DNA of 64,000 nucleotides, from assembly GCF_003075435.1 (NCBI RefSeq), contig NZ_QCZJ01000015.1:1-64000 (forward strand). Reading direction: 5' to 3'. The notes beneath the pieces are model-generated. The model was not told the DNA's origin, did no database searches, and saw nothing but the letters and a program-made list of their open reading frames with translations. This document shows positions 63,680 through 64,000 of this stretch, in pieces (position 1 is the first letter of the stretch; every line of letters starts with the position of its first letter). This DNA comes from Terrimonas sp. GTDB taxonomy: Bacteria; Bacteroidota; Bacteroidia; Chitinophagales; Chitinophagaceae. Both the position numbers and the translations under genes were made by a program.

Positions 63680-64000
63680 ATGCCGGCCGGTTATTCAAAA
63701 ACTCCCCTTGCAAAAAAGCTGGGTATAAAAGAGGGAAATACCATACGTATCATCAATGCACCGGATTACTATGCTGCCTTATTTTCTGATTTTCCTGAAA
63801 AAGTAACCATCACAACAGATAAAAAAGGGAAAAAGGATTGTATTCATTTCTTCGCAAAGCGTGCAAAAGATTTACAGGAAAATATACTTCGGCTCCGCGG
63901 TGAAATTTTTCCTGATGGTATGATATGGGTTTCATGGCCTAAAAAAGCGTCAAAAGTTGAAACAGATATTACAGAAGATGTTATAAGAGCTTTAGCTCTG
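63680..64000 (+). CDS. DUF3052-family protein, cut by window end
   Basis: The frame is open to position 64000 (107 codons, no stop). The start is MPAGYSKTPLAKKLGIKEGNTIRIINAPDYYAALF. AGYSxTPLxKKLGIK with an NAPD continuation is the DUF3052 hallmark. RGEIFPDGMIWVSWPKKASKVETDITEDVIRALAL matches the second half (WVSWPKKASKV...D.TE). Only the final 20-40 residues are expected to be missing. The function is unknown, and the family is common in soil bacteria. Confidence 0.88.
   Translation, partial: MPAGYSKTPLAKKLGIKEGNTIRIINAPDYYAALFSDFPEKVTITTDKKGKKDCIHFFAKRAKDLQENILRLRGEIFPDGMIWVSWPKKASKVETDITEDVIRALAL

Overview
The window looks like chromosomal DNA of a Bacteroidetes bacterium, most likely family Chitinophagaceae (inference). 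Upstream of many genes there is a -7 box of the form TAnnTTTG (typA, gyrB, obgE, serC, ridA and others), and Shine-Dalgarno sequences are generally absent. The gene content fits too: DUF5606, DUF4920, DUF3857/transglutaminase, a GH9 enzyme fused to a deacetylase-like domain, ileS followed by a DksA-type gene, and a 47-bp-repeat CRISPR array of the kind found with Bacteroidetes Cas9 subtype II-C. No rRNA or tRNA gene was found.

Layout. Positions 149-3039 hold a CRISPR array of 38 repeats and 37 spacers, with a 39th decayed repeat start just to the right. No cas gene lies in the window, so any Cas operon is left of position 1 or elsewhere. Two 11-bp direct repeats that resemble an IS21-family end sit between the left edge and the array. 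From 3.1 to 13.8 kb come typA, a secreted beta-barrel-like protein, a GH16 remnant, a signal-peptidase-like protein lacking its catalytic lysine, ThuA-like and VOC proteins, fabF, an M19 dipeptidase, a YciO/Sua5 protein and a radical SAM/SPASM enzyme. From 13.9 to 20 kb are envelope and carbohydrate genes: PAP2 phosphatase, GH9-deacetylase fusion, class A beta-lactamase-like serine hydrolase and a sugar isomerase-like protein. From 20 to 31 kb are a methyltransferase with a membrane partner, RidA with a D-threonine aldolase-like enzyme, an FAD monooxygenase, an M1 peptidase, a chimeric hydrolase remnant, SixA, and a PurF-like amidotransferase. From 31 to 42 kb are flippase-hemJ, a nitroreductase, a structured 0.8-kb intergenic region, ileS-dksA-like, and gyrB. 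From 42 to 57 kb are an HNH homing-type endonuclease, PepF-type peptidase, DUF5606, an amidohydrolase, a flavin reductase, obgE, an acyl-CoA synthetase, TPR and small membrane proteins, and serC-DUF1015. From 57 to 64 kb are a DUF502-DUF3857 operon, an ECF sigma factor with three small proteins, an Hsp20, and a DUF3052 gene cut by the window edge.

How parts work together. Most genes are housekeeping (translation, replication, fatty-acid, serine and haem synthesis) or envelope-related. The most unusual items are the long, nearly uniform CRISPR array without visible cas genes, the ECF-sigma/small-protein/Hsp20 cluster, two proteins with histone-H1-like lysine/alanine tails, several degenerate or chimeric enzyme genes, and intergenic DNA made of repeated short words and palindromes.
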